A DNA stretch of 64,000 nt from Heterobilharzia americana (Eukaryota > Platyhelminthes > Trematoda > Strigeidida > Schistosomatidae), in the NCBI GenBank assembly GCA_944470555.2, contig OX104134.1, positions 53,311,890 through 53,375,889 on the forward strand. The letters are read 5' to 3'. The notes under the pieces were generated by a model. It did not search any database and had not been told where the DNA came from. It saw only the letters and a program-made list of their open reading frames with translations. Position numbers and translations under genes: made by a program. This document shows, piece by piece, positions 59,001 through 64,000 of this stretch (within the stretch, counting starts at the first letter, position 1; every line of letters starts with the position of its first letter).

Positions 59001-61218
59001 CATTTCCTCTTCTTCTTCTATCTCCATTTACTCATCATACGCCCACACTCTCTTATGTTTTTCTGTGCAGAATGTTTATCCATCGATGATAATTGCCTAT
59101 GACGTCTCAACACATATTACTTACTTATATCCATTCTTGTCAGTAGCACCCACTACAATATTACTAGTTGGCCGAATGATAGCTTACATCATAATAGAAT
59201 ATTTTGATCAATAGGATCATATAACTGTGCAAAGATGTTGTAAATATGTCTTACTTTTACGTAATAATTATTTTGTATGGTGAGTTGATTCAAGTTGGGA
59301 AATGCTGTGGACGAGTATTGGTCTCGAGTGATTTAGAAGATAAAGTCCACTCAATATCATGTAGTTTAAAATTCCATTGTTTTCGGAACTCATTATCCGG
59401 TTAGACTGCCAGAAGTAAGTAATATGTTGCACTGTTTTATGCAAAAATTTTGACGTTTAAACAAGACAACATACTCGTAGTGTGTTACACAGCGCTTAAA
59501 TGAAATTAGGCGACTTGATTTACAGAAGGTAAACTTTAGGTTGCTTTTATCCAAAGTAATTACTTACATAGGATTCGCTGTACATGCAGTATCTGGTGAA
59601 CTATTTCTAGACTTTATTTCATTCACTGCTTGGTTTTATATACTGGTAACACCCACTAGTACAAATATATAACAACTGGACTACAGGCACGACATAACTA
59701 CTCAATTACTCTCCTAACGTTTTCCATTATAACCACCTTAGTTTATAAAACTCACTAATTAATGATCATTTTAAATAAGGTAAAACTACTGTGAAATAGA
59801 GGTTGGTGTGAGAAACTTTGCATTGTCACACTGAACAACATGAGATTCATCTTAAAACTTTTTTGAGCCATCTGAATAGTAGGCATCCCTCCTTGCTTTT
59901 ATGCATTGAATCTTGATGAATCAAAGTATCACGGAAATACAAGTAATTATTACCTGTTTATGTCATAAACCCTGATCTTATCAAAGATTCGAAGGGTCAA
60001 TAACCTGAATGGTTTAGAAAACTTCAGTACTGAAGTTAGCGGTGACGATGTTGTGTAAAAAGACAATGAAAGCTTCTCGATTGAACCACTCACGTCAGAG
60101 AACACAATCAAACTTTACCCGTTCGTGAGACTTTTCCATAACAATGCATTTAAAGCCCTATAAAATGTTAAAATATAACATGAATTACTGTTTAATACTT
60201 GTAGTTTCCCGTTTCTATACATGGTCGAATTGCTCGACCTCTGAAGAGCATAGGAGGTCCTATGCGAACGCCTTGATACTGCCGGTATTCATGATGTTTT
60301 ATTCATCTTGGTGGCTTACAGAGGAATCCAAAACACACGCTCTGTCCTATTTGAGACTCTTTAGCTGCACCCCAGTGAGTGATGTTGTTCCTGCCGAAAC
60401 TCGAACCCGGGACTGATCGCTTCAAACGCCAAAGAGTTACCCACTAGGCGACTGGGGACGAGATATACCTCTTTTGCAACGGGTGTCAGCTGACGAGCCC
60501 CAAATAGGTAGGAAAGCGCATCCTGGATTCCACTGCTAGTCACCAAGATGAATACATCATGAACTATATTGAAATCTAAATTTCACAAGATAATAAAAAT
60601 ATGTAACAATACTCCAATGGGAAGGTTGCAAACCTGAACTGCAGATGACTAATTCCTAGAGCTGAAATGAAATTCGTACAGCTTGAAGTGGTGCTTTTAC
60701 ACAACAGTAGTCGTGAGTGTTCAAATGGCTGATGATGACTATCCACTATTTGAACTATTATGTAAACCGTTTACGAACCGTATAACGGTAGGTCAGTAAA
60801 TTCGACTGATTAATCAGTTTATGCTTTGATTGATAGTTTCAATTCTTGAGAGAAGTTTCTTCTGGGAGGTGAATAGTAAATGATACAAAATTATCATCAA
60901 CAGATAAATGGATCATTAACAAACTTACTTATCTTTACTCATTAAATCCAATAATCCAAATATAGACTGATCAGTATTGGAAGATTCTAGTGTGGCAAGA
61001 TTATTTTCTAAATTATTACGCCGTCGATTAACTTCAATTAGTGCAGTTGTCGCTTTGACAAGTGGATCATCAGGTAGATTAGATATTATTTGAGAGATTT
61101 CATTTGACGGTGTCATTGATTTACCAGAATATTCCATTGCAAGTCGAATACTTGGAAGTAAACTACCGGGACTGAGTACAGGTTGGGAGTTTGAAAGCAA
61201 TGAACCTGGATCCATATT
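52976..61218 (-). CDS. Unrecognised helical protein, three in-phase exons
   Basis: Exons 61218-60929, 58604-58535 and 53023-52976 share phases (2 then 0) and good splice signals. The joined reading starts around MDPGSLLSNSQPVL and moves into a Leu/Asn/Arg-rich, probably helical stretch (ALIEVNRRRNNLENNLATLE). It continues through ADKARIQAMINDAIDKVAQE to KTLKDIGGVKVM. I suspected a centrosomal-type protein from the composition but could not place it, so no name is given. The second intron carries an RTE fragment and the foldback element. Confidence 0.6.
53024..54849 (-). other. Intron, with SINE-like and unassigned repeat remnants
   Basis: gagtcagtggttagaacg near 54110 resembles an A-box. The stretch 54540-54830 looks like worn repeat DNA but was not assigned. 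No exon was recognised. Confidence 0.4.
54850..55791 (-). pseudogene. Degenerate 5' half of an RTE retrotransposon
   Basis: It parallels the endonuclease part and leader of the full element: WDVRNMYESSKAAQIAKEIR, CESTWNGSG, then leader ctagtaactagtgaactagttaacc. About 250 bp of the endonuclease present in the full copy near 49436-49692 is cleanly missing at about 55213. Frameshifts separate the remaining frames. The reverse transcriptase part is absent, which is the opposite of the usual 5' truncation. Confidence 0.85.
55885..56750. repeat. Foldback element with ~350-400-bp inverted arms
   Basis: The left arm (about 55885-56245) and the reverse complement of the right arm (about 56345-56750) match in order over many blocks: aacaatctgatcac; gtcgagtaggaaggc (gttgagtaggaaggc on the left); and, further in, aatgaccaaggccttg with ggatcc. 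A centre of about 100 bp remains unpaired. Divergence between arms is moderate. Frames inside (56183-56473, 56500-56742) show no transposase or polymerase motif. It could be a non-autonomous DNA element or two inverted copies of one repeat. Confidence 0.75.
56751..58534 (-). other. Intron of the helical-protein gene
   Basis: AT-rich, no exon or known repeat recognised. Confidence 0.45.
58535..58604 (-). CDS. 70-nt exon of the helical-protein gene
   Basis: Acceptor atttttacag, one base plus 23 codons (SSADKARIQAMINDAIDKVA then QEK), donor GTAAGT. The first base completes a Lys codon with the two bases left from 60929. Confidence 0.65.
58605..60194 (-). other. Intron of the helical-protein gene
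   Basis: No exon recognised. The plus-strand frame at 58933-59214 is hydrophobic and Ser/Tyr-rich but has no start context or family likeness. Confidence 0.45.
60195..60560 (+). mobile_element. Nested SM-alpha-like elements in opposite orientation
   Basis: A plus element starts tacttgtagtttcccgtttc, as at 15280. From about 60262 to 60460 the sequence is minus-oriented (element tail, a decayed hammerhead with GAGTCTCAAATAGGAC, then the tRNA-like head reversed). From about 60461 the plus element resumes with cagctgacgagccccaaata, ending ctggattccactgctagtc. The plus block keeps core CTGACGA and a pairable stem I. Its stem II is disrupted and the GAAA box displaced. One element seems to have inserted into another. 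Confidence 0.65.
60929..61218 (-). CDS. First visible exon of the helical-protein gene
   Basis: Acceptor ttttcattag, then 96 full codons and two bases to donor AA|GTAAGT. It contains MDPGSLLSNSQPVLSPGSLL, PSNEISQIISNLPDDPLVKA and IFGLLDLMSKD. An ATG at 61215 could be the start, with the exon's first codon as leader. Since a good acceptor precedes it, upstream exons are also possible. Confidence 0.65.
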
Positions 61219-62268
61219 CTAATGAAAATTATTCGAGAAGAAAACTCACTAAGAGGTTGTTCTTAAGTATGCTATAGTTGAAGTTCTCATTCCTACAATA
61301 GACACACACACGTGTATTTAGACTTGTTTATAAATATTTACATTACTCACTGGTGTAATGTTTGCATTTTTCATTGTAATATTCCCATGACAGAGTCGTC
61401 AAAAGTATATGTCTTGACGACGGATATTCAATCATAAGTCTAGCGTTTTAGGTCGCATAAGGTTTCCTGTTGTTGATTAGCAGTATCACATTGTCCTATC
61501 CATTATTAATGGAATGGTTTACCCCACAGATTCTTTGGTACACCTTTCAGTATTATTTTCTTAATAATTAATAACAATCCAGCCTAAAATTGACTGACAA
61601 CTGCATCCAAGATTTGGATTTTGATGGACGTGGACGTGAGTGTGTCATTGGTTGTGTTTGTCGGTTTGTTCGTGATCCTTGTATTAATGGTAGAAGTGAT
61701 ATTTGTGGTTGTTGTTACAATTTTGGTTGTCTTCCGGTTGTGTTGTAGGCCTTTCGTGGGTATGCTGGTGAGAATGTGTGTGTGAGTGGTGTGCTCAGTG
61801 TGTAGATTTGCTTAAATCCTTTTCTGAGATGGTGATCAAACAATCATAAATAGATCATTAAAGTGTGTATTGAAAACTACTTTCAGACTGACAAGTCTTC
61901 CCAAAAACATTTCATAATTGTGTATTAGCGACATTCTTCAAGATATACGTCCCAAAGTTCAGTGCAATGCTCTGAGATAAAAAATCTAAAGGTGAAATTG
62001 CATCGTGAACTAACAAATAAAAAATGTAGATCATCGATTTCCGAGTCAAGTGGCTAGGTAGTTAAACATTTATTGCAAAACTTGAAGGGTCTTAGATTTG
62101 ACTCAGTATGAGAGTGTGGATGTGCAGTTCTGTGTAGTCAAAAATCTGGAAGAAAAGGTTGCTCTACGTTCCATGGATGGTAATGTTACTTTATGATAAA
62201 GATGATCTTCACATAAAGTTTTATTTCATGTATGAAAGTCAGATTTTTTATCTGACTGGTGTGAATTA
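61219..62268. other. Non-coding, SINE-like head only
   Basis: gagtcaagtggctaggtagttaaac with ttagatttgactc near 62045-62105 resembles a worn tRNA-like SINE head. A GT-rich stretch lies near 61625-61800. No gene recognised. Confidence 0.4.
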
Positions 62269-63300
62269 TCAGCTACTGAATTTTAAAACAAATAAGGACT
62301 GAACGACTGTTTCTAGTGAAAGCTCACCACAAGTTCTGCTGACAATCTTCAGAGTTCTATGCAATATTTGCATAGTCCTTTTTCCGCGACCCGGGAAAAA
62401 TAAAGGGGAACAATAGGGAACAGGCAAGATGTAGGAGTTTATCAGACACAAGAGGAGAGGCTGAGTTATACCAGATACTTTCAGCTTCCTAATATAGAAG
62501 GTTAGGCGGAGAGTTGTTTTGGAAATTAGTAAGATATGGGAAGACCGGGAAAGGTTCGAAAGAAAACACACCGAGATAAATCACACTTGTAACATTCTCT
62601 AATGCACAACTATCAATACAACAGGAATCATGAAAACTAAGTGGTTTACATAGTTTATGTTCACGTCTGAAACTAAGGTTTATGGTCTGACATTTTTAAG
62701 AATTAAGAATAAGACCATTCACAGAGGACCATCGTCTAACAGTAGATAGGAAATCATTCAGTTGGGAACAATCAGCTAGAGATTAGATGGGTATGGAAAC
62801 TGTTAGGTTATCAGCATACTTGATGAAATTGATACCAGCTACAGATGGTAAGTCATGTAGGAAGAAAGAGAAAAGATAGGGGGAAAGGATGGCTCGTTGG
62901 GGAACACCAGTCACAATAAGCAATAAAGTGGAATGCTTCCCTCTATGAACGGTATGTCGTCTCCTTTCAGAGATACAGGAATGCAACCAGATGATTATCC
63001 AGGACTCAGTATTTGTCCCGGTTAGCTTTTCCAGCAAAAGAGGTCTTGGGACAGAATCAAATACTGAAGTAAAGTATAAAAAGGCACACCTGACACATTC
63101 GGCACTTTACCAAGATCATAAGCAATACGGTGATATAAGACAGTGATGGGATCTAAAGTGCTTCATCTGCTTTTATATGAAAATTGGTTAGGGTCTCCGA
63201 AAGCCTTCACTGAGGGCTCGAGCACAAATATTATTAGCTTCTCAGTTATTTTTTAAGAACGGAGAGGTAACTGGAATCGGATGGAATTTCGTAAATGAGC
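62269..63300 (-). pseudogene. CR1/jockey-like reverse transcriptase remnant
   Basis: The minus-strand frame at 63037-62783 has GVPQRAILSPYLFSFFLHDL and KYADN where the catalytic YADD should be. Upstream, in another frame, the sequence encodes an FDSVPRPLL-like segment. Downstream (62571-62269), YILPVPYCSPLFFPG and SRTCG.LSLET resemble the C-terminal part of such elements. Frameshifts and the Asp-to-Asn change show it is dead. Assignment to SR1 or another clade is not possible from this. Confidence 0.75.
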
Positions 63301-63710
63301 CTGGAGTCCTTGACTTAGATACGGGACCCTTCTTGATATCTTTCCAGGCAGCTGGTGTAGTATTTTCTAAAAACGATCTGTTGAACATGTTAGCATGGCA
63401 TAAAATAACAGCACACTTTGTAAATACGAAGCTTGACGTAACATCCGAACCTGAACGGTGTGAAGGGTCCAGGAATTTGAGACATTTGAAAAGATCTTTC
63501 GAGGTGAACTCTGGACAACTTTCTTCATTGGAAATACGTAGACAAGGTAGGATGGGATGCTATTTCCTGTCTCATTGTTGAACAGTAATCGTCAGCTGAC
63601 TGCTACCAATGTCCCTCATTTTGTATACTGTTATTTGTTGTGTATTGTAGATACGTTATTCAGCCGCACAAGCCAACGAACTGTAAATCTAAAAGGTGAT
63701 TGTCACTAAA
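63301..63710. other. Non-coding, possibly more of the CR1-like remnant
   Basis: The plus-strand frame at 63333-63581 is probably a shadow of worn retroelement DNA on the other strand. Confidence 0.35.
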
Positions 63711-63856
63711 ATGGGCCACTTTAAAGGCCATCCTGGCAATTGCTGAAATAAACAATCAAGTTTCGGTATTCTGGCTAGAAAGTTTCTCATTAAACAGAGA
63801 AACCTAATTGATTATCTCGACAGTTGCTAAGGTGGCTTTTAAGTCACTCATTAAAA
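63711..63856. repeat. Palindromic MITE-like element, copy 14
   Basis: ccactttaaaggccatcctggcaattgctg at the left and cgacagttgctaaggtggcttttaagtcactc at the right. Confidence 0.8.
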
Positions 63857-63939
63857 TGGAGTTGCGAATATCTCGTAATGTGTTCAACTATGTCGGTGAA
63901 TCGTGAGCAAAGAGAAAGCATAGGCAGGTGAAGCGTATA

Positions 63940-64000
63940 GGAAGTGAGTGACTCTACAGGCTACCGTACCATCAACTAAAACAACCAATCAAACATCTTG
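63940..64000. repeat. Palindromic MITE-like element, copy 15, cut by window end
   Basis: gagtgactctacaggctaccgtaccatcaac begins another left arm. The rest lies beyond the window. Confidence 0.5.

Noticed and set aside
1..64000. CRISPR arrays, operons, bacterial promoters or phage genes
   Set aside because: No regularly spaced repeats and no compact gene runs. Introns, pol III-type SINEs and non-LTR elements show eukaryotic nuclear DNA.

Overview
The window looks like nuclear DNA of a blood fluke (Schistosoma or a close trematode). It is AT-rich and gene-poor, with small exons scattered through kilobases of intron. Introns can be very short (one is 31 nt). The repeats are typical of schistosomes: an RTE/SR2-like non-LTR retrotransposon, CR1-like remnants, tRNA-derived SINEs, SM-alpha-like elements carrying hammerhead-ribozyme motifs, and (AT)n runs. 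The genus is inferred from these features and from remembered family hallmarks; no database was searched.

Three multi-exon host genes, all on the minus strand, can be partly rebuilt from splice signals and matching phases. (1) At 20443-6823 lies most of a macrophage-expressed gene 1 / perforin-2 (MPEG1) homologue, a MACPF pore-forming membrane protein. Five exons were found: the middle of the MACPF domain, the conserved AIDRSG block and the Cys-rich lumenal domain. The signal peptide, the first MACPF exons and the membrane-anchor exon were not found. (2) At 38228-31412 lies the 3' part of an unrecognised Ser/Asn-rich protein with a basic patch. Four exons are in phase, with a 31-nt intron and one in-frame TGA near the start of the first visible exon. 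(3) At 61218-52976 are three in-phase exons (290, 70 and 48 nt) of an unrecognised, probably helical protein; a possible terminal exon lies at 51530-51319. Other isolated candidate minus-strand exons are at 21881-21734 and 43242-43118.

The rest is mostly repeats. A nearly intact RTE-type retrotransposon (50266-47052, minus) has a 12-bp target-site duplication and one frameshift. Pieces of the same family are at 22316-22471 and 54850-55791. A CR1/jockey-like reverse transcriptase remnant is at 63300-62269. About fifteen copies or part-copies of a ~145-bp palindromic MITE-like element recur, with clusters at 28.9-29.6 kb and 52.0-52.7 kb. An ~860-bp foldback element lies at 55.9-56.75 kb.

The most interesting signal is a tRNA-derived SINE family (~350 bp) whose body encodes a type-I hammerhead ribozyme. 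Two copies, 14238-14281 (+) and 30914-30869 (-), keep every core residue, pairable stems I and II, and a self-complementary stem III. At least six others show graded decay. A second hammerhead family, SM-alpha-like, occurs at 15280, 50600 and 60195.
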